This document shows positions 56,800 through 64,000 of a stretch of DNA of 64,000 nucleotides, one piece after another; within the stretch, counting starts at the first letter, position 1, and every line of letters starts with the position of its first letter. Source of the DNA: Brucella pecoris (GTDB taxonomy: Bacteria; Pseudomonadota; Alphaproteobacteria; Rhizobiales; Rhizobiaceae); the NCBI RefSeq assembly GCF_006376675.1, contig NZ_VEWK01000002.1, positions 124,001 through 188,000 of the forward strand, written 5' to 3'. Below the pieces are notes generated by a model that saw nothing but the letters and a program-made list of their open reading frames with translations, ran no database searches and was not told the origin of the DNA. The translations under genes and the position numbers were made by a program.

Positions 56800-56997
56800 C
56801 CAAAGGGTTTAAATTAAGCCGGAACAATTCCTAAGCATGAAATGTGACGATTCGTTGCCCTGTCGCAAGCCGCAATGCAGTCGTTGCTGCGAAGCAAGCC
56901 GTCTATCCTCAAACCTTTTCCGCTATCGCGTAAAAAGGGCGGGCATATAAGAAATCCGGCGCGAATTAACGCGCCGGACAAAAATCAAAACCGATTA

Positions 56998-57408
56998 TCA
57001 ATTGCCGGGCGTCCAGGCATCGTACTCGCCAGTCACGCGCGGACGTTCCTCAGGTTCCGTGCCCGGACGAGCGATAGCGCCCTTCGGACGATAAGCCAGC
57101 GGAGAACCAGTCAGATTCTGCAGATGCGGTTTCTGCCAGTCACGTGGCTTGTAATCTTCCTTGGAAGGCGGCGTGTCGACGCGATGATGCATCCAGCCAT
57201 GCCAACCGGGAGGAATAGCGCTTGCTTCCGCATAGCCATTGAAGATTACCCAGCGGCGCGTGCGACCTTCGGAGTCCTTGCCACCCTGGTAATAGATATT
57301 GCCGAACTCATCCTCACCGACGCGCTCACCCTTGCGCCACGTATGAAACCGTGTGCCGAGCGTCTGGCCGTTCCACCAGGTGAAAACTTGCGTAATAAAT
57401 TTCTTCAT
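56998..57408 (-). CDS. NADH:ubiquinone oxidoreductase accessory subunit (NDUFA12 family)
   Basis: A 136-residue protein of the NDUFA12/B17.2 family, which binds complex I in alphaproteobacteria and mitochondria. It has WWNGQTLGTRFHTWRKGERVGEDEFGNIYY, RRWVIFNGYAEASAIPPGWHGWMHH and a proline-rich tail with ARPGTEPEERP. It probably associates with the peripheral arm of complex I at the inner membrane. It is the only complex I gene in the window. Confidence 0.92.
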   Translation of the reverse strand: MKKFITQVFTWWNGQTLGTRFHTWRKGERVGEDEFGNIYYQGGKDSEGRTRRWVIFNGYAEASAIPPGWHGWMHHRVDTPPSKEDYKPRDWQKPHLQNLTGSPLAYRPKGAIARPGTEPEERPRVTGEYDAWTPGN

Positions 57409-57529
57409 GACCTATTCCAGATCCATCATTGCCACAGGTGATCGAAATCACCGGGTTTTCTTGCTTATGGCCCTATCGCTCGGCCATGGCAAGGGTCAAG
57501 TTGCCGCTGTCACAAGAGTATGAAGAGCC

Positions 57530-57612
57530 TAAAGCGCTACGCGCTTCAGGCCTTTATATTCTCGCATGTCTTGATCCCCAAACCGGTTCCCACTTTGGGG
57601 AGACATGCTTTA
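57530..57612 (+). repeat. Bru-RS/RIME-like repeat, variant A6 (about 83 bp)
   Basis: It begins TAAAGCGCTACGCGCTTCAG and ends AGACATGCTTTA. The hairpin CCCCAAA...TTTGGGG with GCATGTCT...AGACATGC is clear. The last TTA (57610-57612) is the TAA stop codon of the minus-strand GNAT gene. Confidence 0.75.
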
Positions 57613-58113
57613 CATATTCCAGCTTTCCAGCGACTTTTCCATTACCAGCACAGGTTCCTTGCAATTGGGATCGCCCCAATCCTCGTTACGACCGACTTTG
57701 GTATAGCCTTTGCGCTCGTAGAAATTTACCGCCTTGGTGTTTCTCTCGATCACTTCAAGCTTCATCGTTCGAACGTCAGGAAAAGCCATCTCGACTTCAG
57801 CGAGAAGCATCGTTCCAATACCTTGAACCTGCGTATCAGGACGGACATAAAGCTGATGTAGCAAAGCCTTGCCTTCTTCGGCTTGGCTGGCAAAAGCCAT
57901 TCCGTCGATGCCGCCCTTACCGTTATCTGCGACAATGAATTCCGAATAAGGCTTTTTCAGATTGGCCTTCAGCACAGCAATGCTGTGCCACTGGGCGGTA
58001 ACGGCATCCACCATTTCTCGCCCTAGGATGTCATCAAAGGTCGCGTGCCAGGTCGCTATAAGCAGCTCGTTCACTGCCTTAAGATCAGCCTCTGTCGCGC
58101 TTCTGACCCACAT
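57610..58113 (-). CDS. GNAT-family N-acetyltransferase
   Basis: A 167-residue cytosolic acetyltransferase. The N-terminal WVRSATEADLKAVNELL is followed by LLHQLYVRPDTQVQGIGTMLLAEVE, which carries the acetyl-CoA pyrophosphate loop (Q-x-x-G-x-G/A), and a VIERNTKAVNFYERKGYTKVGR C-terminal half. The acceptor is unknown. ATG 58113 overlaps the gatB stop in a TGATG, so it is coupled to gatB. Its stop lies in the repeat end. Confidence 0.88.
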   Translation of the reverse strand: MWVRSATEADLKAVNELLIATWHATFDDILGREMVDAVTAQWHSIAVLKANLKKPYSEFIVADNGKGGIDGMAFASQAEEGKALLHQLYVRPDTQVQGIGTMLLAEVEMAFPDVRTMKLEVIERNTKAVNFYERKGYTKVGRNEDWGDPNCKEPVLVMEKSLESWNM

Positions 58114-59615
58114 CACTCTTCGATCCCGAGCTTGGCCTTGACCAGTTCATTGACAGACTGCGGGTTGGCCTTGCCGCCCGTTGCCTTCATGACCTGGCCG
58201 ACGAACCAGCCAGCCAATGTCGGCTTGGCCTTCGCCTGCTCGACCTTTTCCGGGTTGGCAGCGATGATGTCATCGACAGCCTTTTCGATGGCGCCAGTGT
58301 CGGTGACCTGTTTCATGCCACGTTCTTCAACGAGCTTCTTCGGGTCTCCGCCTTCATTCCAGACAATCTCGAAAAGATCCTTGGCGATCTTGCCGGAAAT
58401 CGTACCATCCTTGATCAGATCGATAACCGCGCCGAGCTGTTCCGGGTTAACCGGCGAATCCTCGATATCCTTACCTGCCTTGTTCAGCGCGCCAAGAAGA
58501 TCGTTGATGACCCAGTTCGCAGCCGCCTTTCCGTCACGACCGGCAGCAACTGCTTCGTAATAATCAGCAATGGCCTTCTCAGTCACGAGAATCGATGCAT
58601 CGTAAATCGAGATGCCCTGCTTCTCGACGAGACGCTGCTTCTTGACGTCCGGCAGTTCCGGCAGATCTGCTGCCAGCGCATCCACGAATGCCTGATCGAA
58701 CTCGAGCGGCAGAAGGTCTGGGTCCGGGAAATAACGATAATCATGCGCTTCTTCCTTGGAGCGCATGGATCGGGTTTCACCCTTTATAGGATCAAACAGG
58801 CGCGTTTCCTGATCGATGGAACCACCGTCCTCAAGAATGGCAATCTGGCGACGGGCTTCATACTCTATCGCCTGACCGACAAAGCGGATCGAGTTGACGT
58901 TCTTGATTTCGCAACGCGTGCCGAACTCACCGCCCGGACGGCGGACGGAGACGTTTACGTCGGCGCGCATGGAGCCCTCGTCCATGTTGCCGTCGCAAGT
59001 GCCGAGATAACGAACAATCGTACGCAGTTTGGTCAGATAGGCGCGGGCTTCATCCGACGAACGCAGATCCGGCTTGGAAACGATTTCCATCAGCGCCACG
59101 CCAGAACGGTTCAGGTCGACATAGGACATGGTTGGATGCTGGTCGTGCAGAGACTTGCCCGCGTCCTGTTCCAGATGCAGGCGCTCGATGCCGATCTCCA
59201 CGTCTTCGAACTGGCCCTTGTTGTCGGGGCCGACCGAAATCATAATCTTGCCTTCGCCAACGATCGGCTGCTTGAACTGCGAAATCTGATAACCCTGTGG
59301 CAGATCAGGATAGAAATAGTTCTTGCGGTCGAAAACCGACTTCAGATTGATTTGAGCATTGAGTCCGATACCCGTGCGAACCGCCTGCTTGACGCATTCC
59401 AGATTGATCACCGGCAGCATGCCCGGCATAGCCGCATCCACCAGAGAGACATTGGAATTAGGCTCCGCGCCGAACGAAGTGGAGGCACCGGAAAACAGCT
59501 TCGATTCTGACGTGACCTGCGCATGGACTTCCATGCCGATGACGACTTCCCAGTCTCCGGTGGCACCGGAGATAAAGCTTTTCGGTTCAGGCGTGCGCGT
59601 ATCGATAAGTGACAT
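58113..59615 (-). CDS. gatB: aspartyl/glutamyl-tRNA amidotransferase subunit B
   Basis: GatB amidates misacylated Glu-tRNA-Gln and Asp-tRNA-Asn with GatA and GatC. It has 500 residues. [19 protein letters not shown] starts the catalytic cradle. [18 protein letters not shown] and [14 protein letters not shown] are signature segments. A tail YqeY-like domain (about residues 350-500) ends [12 protein letters not shown]. The GNAT gene follows with overlap. gatA and gatC are not in the window. Confidence 0.96.
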   Translation of the reverse strand: MSLIDTRTPEPKSFISGATGDWEVVIGMEVHAQVTSESKLFSGASTSFGAEPNSNVSLVDAAMPGMLPVINLECVKQAVRTGIGLNAQINLKSVFDRKNYFYPDLPQGYQISQFKQPIVGEGKIMISVGPDNKGQFEDVEIGIERLHLEQDAGKSLHDQHPTMSYVDLNRSGVALMEIVSKPDLRSSDEARAYLTKLRTIVRYLGTCDGNMDEGSMRADVNVSVRRPGGEFGTRCEIKNVNSIRFVGQAIEYEARRQIAILEDGGSIDQETRLFDPIKGETRSMRSKEEAHDYRYFPDPDLLPLEFDQAFVDALAADLPELPDVKKQRLVEKQGISIYDASILVTEKAIADYYEAVAAGRDGKAAANWVINDLLGALNKAGKDIEDSPVNPEQLGAVIDLIKDGTISGKIAKDLFEIVWNEGGDPKKLVEERGMKQVTDTGAIEKAVDDIIAANPEKVEQAKAKPTLAGWFVGQVMKATGGKANPQSVNELVKAKLGIEE

Positions 59616-59725
59616 TACTGGCTCGACAATACTGTGATTGGGCTGAAACTGATTGCTTACTGGCTAGAGCAAAGCCCCACCAGATGCAAGCTTTTCAGCC
59701 ATCCGTTTCCATGATCGCAAAACGA

Positions 59726-59750
59726 AAAGGCCGCGCGATGCGCGGCCTTT
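59726..59750 (-). terminator. Rho-independent terminator of tig
   Basis: AAAGGCCGCG, loop, CGCGGCCTTT: a 10-bp stem, 25 bp past the tig stop on the minus strand, followed by TTTTCGTTTT. Confidence 0.88.
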
Positions 59751-59774
59751 CCGAATTCATGCTTGAAGCGAAGA

Positions 59775-61208
59775 TCAAGCCTCTTCGGACTTATCTTCAT
59801 CGGCCTTCTTCTTGGGAGCGGCCTTCTTCTTCGCAGCAGCCTTCTTGGCAGGCTTTGCTTCCGAAGCAGCATCTTCGTCTTCAGCCGTCAGCTCTTCCTT
59901 CGAGACCTTCTTGTCGGTCACGTTGATATTGGCGAGCAGATGGTCAACGACCTTTTCTTCGAAGATCGGAGCGCGAAGGTTGGCAACAGCATCCGGCGTC
60001 TTGCGCAGGAAGTCGTAGATTTCCTTTTCCTGGCCTGGGTAGCGACGGACCTGGTCGTAGACGGCGCGCTGCAGTTCTTCTTCAGAAACTTCAACGCCAG
60101 CCTTTTCACCGATTTCGGAGAGAACCAAACCGAGGCGCACGCGGCGCTCAGCAAGCTTGCGATATTCCTCGCGGGCAGCTTCTTCCGTGGTTTCTTCATC
60201 TTCGAAGGTACGGCCAGCCTGCTGCAGGTCGAAGTTGATCTGCTGCCAAATGTTGTTGAACTCGGCGTCAACAAGCTTCTGCGGCGTTTCGAACTGGTAA
60301 TCGCCGTCCAGAGCGTCGAGAATCTGACGCTTTACCTTCTGACGGGTGATCTGGCCGTATTGGCTTTCGATCTGTTCGCGAACGACCTGACGCAGGCGCT
60401 CAAGCGATTCGATGCCGAGCTTCTTGGCAGTTTCGTCATCGAGAACGAGTTCGTTCGGCTTGGCAACTTCCTTGACCTTGATATCGAAGGTAGCTTCCTT
60501 GCCAGCCAGATGAGCGGCGCCGTATTCAGCAGGGAACGTTACGTTGATAACCTTCTCGTCGCCAGCCTTGACGCCGACGAGCTGCTCTTCGAAGCCCGGA
60601 ATGAACTGGCCCGAACCAAGAACGAGCTGTGCATCATTATCCGCACCGCCTTCGAAAGGCTCACCGTCGAGCTTGCCCAGATAATCGATCGTGACGCGAT
60701 CTTCGTTTTCGGCCTTGCCCTTCTTGGTTTCGAAGGTGCGGGTCGACGAAGCGATGCGCTTGACCTGATCGTCAACTTCCTCATCGGAAATATCAACGAC
60801 TTCACGGGTAACGGCGATCTTCGAGAAATCCTTGACTTCAATTGCCGGCAGAACTTCGTAGTTCAGCGAGAAAACGAAATCAGCCTTACCATCGAGAACC
60901 TGTTCGGCCTCTTTTTCGTCTTCCGACAAGATGACTTCAGGCTGCGTAGCAGACTTTTCGTTGCGCTCAGCGAGAATCGAGCGCGACGAATCGCTCAGGA
61001 TTTCGTTCACGATCTCAGCCATGAAGGACTTGCCATAGGTCTTGCGCAGATGTGCTGTTGGCACTTTGCCTGGACGGAAGCCGTTGATCTTGGCGCGACC
61101 GCGCGCGGTATCGAGCCGCTCAGCGAGCTTGGCTTCGAGATCTCCGGCCGGAACCACGACTTTAATCTCGCGCTTCAGCCCTTCATTGAGCGTTTCGGTA
61201 ACCTGCAT
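59775..61208 (-). CDS. tig: trigger factor
   Basis: The ribosome-bound chaperone and peptidyl-prolyl isomerase. It has 477 residues. The N-terminal ribosome-binding signature is [14 protein letters not shown]. The FKBP-type PPIase domain is [19 protein letters not shown]...[15 protein letters not shown]. The C-terminal helical arms end in a Lys/Ala-rich tail. ATG 61208 ([11 protein letters not shown]) is the usual start rather than 61232. Accessory DNA begins just upstream of this gene. Confidence 0.95.
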   Translation of the reverse strand: MQVTETLNEGLKREIKVVVPAGDLEAKLAERLDTARGRAKINGFRPGKVPTAHLRKTYGKSFMAEIVNEILSDSSRSILAERNEKSATQPEVILSEDEKEAEQVLDGKADFVFSLNYEVLPAIEVKDFSKIAVTREVVDISDEEVDDQVKRIASSTRTFETKKGKAENEDRVTIDYLGKLDGEPFEGGADNDAQLVLGSGQFIPGFEEQLVGVKAGDEKVINVTFPAEYGAAHLAGKEATFDIKVKEVAKPNELVLDDETAKKLGIESLERLRQVVREQIESQYGQITRQKVKRQILDALDGDYQFETPQKLVDAEFNNIWQQINFDLQQAGRTFEDEETTEEAAREEYRKLAERRVRLGLVLSEIGEKAGVEVSEEELQRAVYDQVRRYPGQEKEIYDFLRKTPDAVANLRAPIFEEKVVDHLLANINVTDKKVSKEELTAEDEDAASEAKPAKKAAAKKKAAPKKKADEDKSEEA

Positions 61209-61623
61209 GTTCAAACCTTCACTTCTTGTCATTGTCCCGCCGTCACCGGCTTATTTGCCTTGTCGCGGGAGAGAAATTCTTTTGCCTTATGGCAGTTGGT
61301 GCGGATAGAGAGCAGCCGCACCAAACCCCACCCATTGATTTCCTTGCACAATATCCACCCGAAAGGCAGTCTTGTGTCCCAGTTTGTGTCACAGTACGTA
61401 TCGCAAAATTGCGGCGTAAAATCACACGTTGGCGCACCTACTACAATCAGCGCCCAAAAAACACAAGATCGGATTGCCGACTGCTCAACAAACCCTTTAC
61501 ATTATTAGTTCCGGGCGATGGCAATTTTGGGACAAGAAAGCTCCCTATCGAGATGACTATGCGACTTACCGGAATCACGGTACGGTTGCACTCGATTACC
61601 TCATGGGGGAGGAATTCGAGGGC
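61209..61623. other. 415-bp region at the likely start of an accessory segment
   Basis: Upstream of tig there is no known gene. The frame of the next ORF is open from 61429, but its first 65 codons show no conserved features. An imperfect 12-bp tandem repeat (TTGTGTCCCAG then TTGTGTCACAG) lies at 61372-61394. I found no tRNA or integrase. The tig promoter must lie in 61209-61330. Confidence 0.4.
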
Positions 61624-62892
61624 ATGACATCTGAAGTTTGTATGATGAATAGGCTGGCTGTTGTTCTGGCTGCTGACAGCGCGACTACCGTCTCACGATG
61701 GGTCGACGGCAATCGAGAAGAACGGTACTTCAAAGGCGCAAATAAAATCTTTCAGTTGTCGAATAAGCATCCGGTTGGCGTGATGATTTTCGATTCCGCT
61801 GACATACTCAATGTGCCATGGGAAACGATTATCAAATCGTTCCGAAGCGAAGCCGCTGGCAAATCCTTCAACACCGTAGAAGATTACGCAAAAGAGCTGT
61901 TTAACTACCTCAACGAAAATCAACGTTTCTTTCCTGAAAACAAACAAACCGAGCAAATCATTCGAAGCGCGCAAGGCGTTGCCTGGGGCACGATATCGTC
62001 AGTTATTGAAGACGTCGGTCCAGATGATCGGTTTCAGGCGATTGTAGCTGCCTTCACTGAGTCTGATCGCCAATTGGCCAATATTGCCGTTCCAAACGGT
62101 CTCGACGATGAAAATATTGATAAGGCGCTTGGCGATACCCGGCATGCAGTTTCCGAGTTCATTGAGGGATATCTAGGTCACTTAGGGATTGCAATTGAAG
62201 GTGGCATCGAGGGATTGGCCGACACTTCGATCCGAGAAGTAATAAAGCGACCTCAACAACACCTCAGCTCAACGGGCCTGGTTTTCGCCGGATATGGCGA
62301 TCACGAATATTTCCCAGCGATGGTCGAGTACAGGCATTACGGAATTGTAAATGGACGACACATTTACGAACGAAATACCTCGGAGAAAATTGATCATGAT
62401 AAGCCTGCATGGATATCTGCATTCGCTCAGACGTCCATGACCGATACATTCTCCTTGGGCCTGAGTGCCGACGTGTACGAATCGTTGATGGTGGCAGTTG
62501 TCGACACGATAACGAATTTTGCTGAGGATGTTGCAGGCCAGAGCGGTGGCCAAATCGCCGCAATTGACGATCTCGCGGGGCTAGTGCAGGCTGCACGTAA
62601 TCGAATTAGTCAAGCTGTACTTGACAAAGCTAGCAAAGACCATTCTTTGCCACTGCGTAGCGTACTTAGTGTTTTGCCGGTCGATGAGATGGCAGAACTC
62701 GCGGAAACGTTAATTACTCTTCAATCGTTAAAGGAGAAGGTTACAAAGCCTTCTGAGACGGTTGGAGGACCAGTTGACGTGGCAATCATTACGAAACACG
62801 AAGGCCTAGTCTGGGTTAAGAGGAAACATTTCTTTAATTCAGACATTAATTCGAGATACCAGTTGCGCCAAGCAGCGCTTCATTCGCAATAA
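61624..62892 (+). CDS. predicted N-terminal-threonine (proteasome/HslV-like Ntn) hydrolase
   Basis: A 422-residue protein from ATG 61624. The open frame extends back to 61429, but GAGGAATTCGAGGGC directly precedes this ATG. Met is followed by Thr. Counting that Thr as 1, Asp falls at 17 (AVVLAADSATT) and a Lys-Ile-Phe (GANKIFQLS) follows at 40. That is the T1/D17/K33-like layout of HslV and Anbu, with about 7 extra residues before the lysine. SDS-like DSADIL and a terminal VGGPVDVAIITKHEGLVWVK complete a proteasome-type beta sandwich, while about 200 helical residues lie between. No ATPase partner is visible. It is AT-richer than the neighbours, suggesting transfer. Fold and catalytic role are inferred. 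Confidence 0.6.
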   Translation: MTSEVCMMNRLAVVLAADSATTVSRWVDGNREERYFKGANKIFQLSNKHPVGVMIFDSADILNVPWETIIKSFRSEAAGKSFNTVEDYAKELFNYLNENQRFFPENKQTEQIIRSAQGVAWGTISSVIEDVGPDDRFQAIVAAFTESDRQLANIAVPNGLDDENIDKALGDTRHAVSEFIEGYLGHLGIAIEGGIEGLADTSIREVIKRPQQHLSSTGLVFAGYGDHEYFPAMVEYRHYGIVNGRHIYERNTSEKIDHDKPAWISAFAQTSMTDTFSLGLSADVYESLMVAVVDTITNFAEDVAGQSGGQIAAIDDLAGLVQAARNRISQAVLDKASKDHSLPLRSVLSVLPVDEMAELAETLITLQSLKEKVTKPSETVGGPVDVAIITKHEGLVWVKRKHFFNSDINSRYQLRQAALHSQ

Positions 62893-62909
62893 CCCGTGGA
62901 GCAAACAAT

Positions 62910-63110
62910 ATGACTTCTCAACCTAATTCACTCCGAAAGGCAGTCGACAGGTCGGAGCAAGCTCAGGAGAAGCTTCCTCCTCGCCGCACTGTGATTGATA
63001 AAGAGACTGTGATTTCAGAAAGCCGCCAGCAGTATCGCGGTTTCATTGAAGCGATTAACCGCGCCAGTGATAAAGAAATAGAGCGCGCCCTCAAGATGGC
63101 AGCGTTCTGA
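62910..63110 (+). CDS. small protein encoded next to the Ntn hydrolase
   Basis: A 66-residue, highly charged protein (many Arg, Lys, Glu and Gln), 17 bp after the hydrolase stop, with GGAG 8 bp upstream of its ATG. Residues 1-30 look disordered (SLRKAVDRSEQAQEKLPPRR). Residues 31-66 look helical and end in a hydrophobic ALKMAAF. A terminator follows, so it shares a transcript with the hydrolase. I do not recognise it. It could be a substrate tag, adaptor or regulator of the hydrolase. Confidence 0.65.
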   Translation: MTSQPNSLRKAVDRSEQAQEKLPPRRTVIDKETVISESRQQYRGFIEAINRASDKEIERALKMAAF

Positions 63111-63114
63111 TCTA

Positions 63115-63138
63115 CAACCCCGCTCCGGCGGGGTTTTT
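63115..63138 (+). terminator. Rho-independent terminator of the hydrolase/small-protein pair
   Basis: CCCCGC, loop TCCG, GCGGGG and then TTTTTT, starting 5 bp after the small gene's stop. Confidence 0.9.
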
Positions 63139-63206
63139 TATTGCCCAAGCATGGGAGTCCCGGAGGTTCTACGGATTTCATGCCTTTTCAATGGCTTGCA
63201 AAAAAG

Positions 63207-63260
63207 TGGGGCAGAAAAGCATGCGTTCAAAACATTATGTTTTTTCATACGTCTGCCCCA
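63207..63260 (+). repeat. nested inverted repeat
   Basis: Outer arms TGGGGCAGA and TCTGCCCCA enclose an inner perfect palindrome AAAACAT-T-ATGTTTT, spanning 54 bp in a non-coding stretch. It may be a small structured RNA, the remnant of an insertion end, or a regulatory structure. No known family was recognised. Confidence 0.6.
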
Positions 63261-63340
63261 CATTTCGGCAGCCAAGCAACCCAGTTTATGCACCGAATTT
63301 CCACAACCGGAAAATGCAGATTGACTAACTTTCAAAATGA

Positions 63341-63355
63341 GAACATTTTAGGAAC
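63341..63355. promoter_or_regulatory. LexA (SOS) box, alphaproteobacterial type
   Basis: GAAC-ATTTTAG-GAAC matches the alphaproteobacterial LexA consensus GTTC-N7-GTTC read on the other strand. It lies 81 bp upstream of the polymerase start. The adjacent sequence also forms an inverted repeat, GGAACATAT...ATATGTTCC (63351-63382). SOS control of the polymerase is strongly suggested. Confidence 0.8.
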
Positions 63356-63436
63356 ATATCCACATTGAGCGGAATATGTTCCTGAGCGCATAGGTGCATG
63401 GGGCGGGTTTCGCTTGCCCTGATTTTGGAGTGTGCC

Positions 63437-64000
63437 TTGCGCCTTCCTGAGACTATAGAGCGTCTTTATTTGGACTTTGACGGCTTTTTTGCGAGCGTCG
63501 AACAGCAATGCGACCGGCGTTTACGTGGTCGCCCCATCGGAGTCGTGCCCTTCGAAGGCACCGACCGCACTGCCGTCATTGCCTGTTCGAAAGAGGCGAA
63601 GAACTTCGGCGTTAAAAACGTCATGCCGATCAAAGAAGCGAAGCGGTTATGCCCCGACCTTATCCTGGTCCCGCAAAAGCCAGATCTTTACCGGCGCGCT
63701 CACAATGCCCTGCTCTGCGAGATCGAGACTGTCATCGCAATCGACACAGCCAAAAGCATTGATGAGCTGACATGCGTTCTCGACGACAGCGGCAAGCGAG
63801 ACCCGGAGCTATTGGCAGCGCGCATTAAATCGGCGATCTCTGACAACATCGGCCCGTTCATCACCTGCTCAATCGGATTCGCCGCAAACCGCCAGCTTGC
63901 AAAGATCGCCTGCAAGGCCGGGAAAGAAGAAACAAAGCGTCGAGGATCCTACGGCAATGGACTGGCCATTTGGTGGCCTGCGATCATGCCGGACCCGCTT
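63437..64000 (+). CDS. Y-family DNA polymerase (DinB/ImpB type), 3' truncated by window edge
   Basis: The start is TTG 63437, with GGAG 6 bp upstream, so ATG-based gene finding would miss it. The protein begins RLPETIERLYLDFDGFFASVEQ, the catalytic-Asp motif of Y-family polymerases. VIACSKEAKNFGVKNVMPIKEAKRLCP and the second catalytic acidic pair SIDE (DTAKSIDELT) follow. The thumb part SIGFAANRQLAKIACKAGK is next, then an odd short insertion before GLAIWWPAIMPDPL. The gene continues past 64000. It is expected to do translesion synthesis under SOS control. It is the last gene of the window and lies in the accessory segment. Confidence 0.9.
   Translation, partial: MRLPETIERLYLDFDGFFASVEQQCDRRLRGRPIGVVPFEGTDRTAVIACSKEAKNFGVKNVMPIKEAKRLCPDLILVPQKPDLYRRAHNALLCEIETVIAIDTAKSIDELTCVLDDSGKRDPELLAARIKSAISDNIGPFITCSIGFAANRQLAKIACKAGKEETKRRGSYGNGLAIWWPAIMPDPL

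Noticed and set aside
61209..61430. Possible tRNA-Leu or attachment site beside tig.
   Set aside because: I looked for a T-arm (GTTCGA-type) and acceptor pairing on both strands and found none. No flanking direct repeats suited to an att site were seen.
59763..61508. A 581-codon plus-strand frame across tig.
   Set aside because: It is antisense to trigger factor, starts without RBS and carries no domain. The apparent VSQ repeat at its end comes from the 12-bp tandem repeat.
61429..61623. N-terminal extension of the Ntn-type hydrolase ORF.
   Set aside because: No conserved content, and the strong RBS just before ATG 61624 together with the expected Thr1 position argue for the shorter protein. 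Homologue alignment could overturn this.
63141..63368. A 75-codon ORF between the hydrolase pair and the polymerase.
   Set aside because: It runs through the nested palindrome and the LexA box, has no RBS and no recognisable sequence.

Overview
The window looks like chromosome I of a member of the Brucellaceae (Brucella/Ochrobactrum group, Alphaproteobacteria). The support is the gene content and order (dsbA-like, aroQ, accB, accC, aat, DUF2155 and NDUFA12, then gatB and tig), a PopZ/DUF2497 polar organiser, a BepC-like TolC, a SUF iron-sulfur operon, and many copies of a roughly 103-bp palindromic intergenic repeat that resembles the Brucella Bru-RS / rhizobial RIME elements. No database search was possible, so names rest on recognised motifs, length and context.

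Layout. 1-2.4 kb: a truncated TetR regulator, an alpha/beta hydrolase, a MarR regulator and a DUF971 protein. 2.5-5.7 kb: molybdenum cofactor genes moaA, mobA and mobB, with an EamA transporter. 6.0-8.5 kb: a polar amino-acid ABC importer (binding protein and two permeases, no ATPase). 8.6-11.6 kb: a glutathione S-transferase, a beta-hydroxyacid dehydrogenase and a FadL-type outer membrane protein. 12-18 kb: valS, popZ, tolC and a PCMT-family methyltransferase. 18.4-23.5 kb: small genes (metal chaperone, secreted protein, A-type Fe-S carrier, TfoX-like protein), an RhlE-type helicase, NAD kinase and tRNA-Thr(UGU), with two near-identical 165-bp mobile-looking repeats. 23.7-31 kb: sufT, sufS, sufD, sufC and sufB, plus a second cysteine desulfurase. 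31-41 kb: a hydrolase, an SMR transporter, tyrS, a giant AsmA-like protein, a Bcp peroxiredoxin, a DUF455 protein and an M23 peptidase. 40.5-49.2 kb: prfB (with its programmed frameshift), a PBP1a-type penicillin-binding protein, an amidase and RNase E. 49.4-61.2 kb: an aminotransferase, an M48 protease, a DsbA-like protein, aroQ-accB-accC-aat, DUF2155, NDUFA12, a GNAT acetyltransferase, gatB and tig.

The right end, from about 61.2 kb, differs. It is AT-richer and holds accessory genes. One encodes a large predicted N-terminal-threonine (proteasome/HslV/Anbu-like) hydrolase, followed by a tight 66-residue partner ORF. After these comes a LexA-box-controlled Y-family DNA polymerase that runs off the window. 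The hydrolase-partner pair is the best candidate here for an undescribed system.

The second striking theme is the intergenic repeats. Two unrelated palindromic families both have TA ends followed by G or A, and seven genes end exactly on those ends, so the repeat supplies their stop codon. Insertion at a TA inside a pre-existing TAA/TAG stop would explain this without harming the gene.
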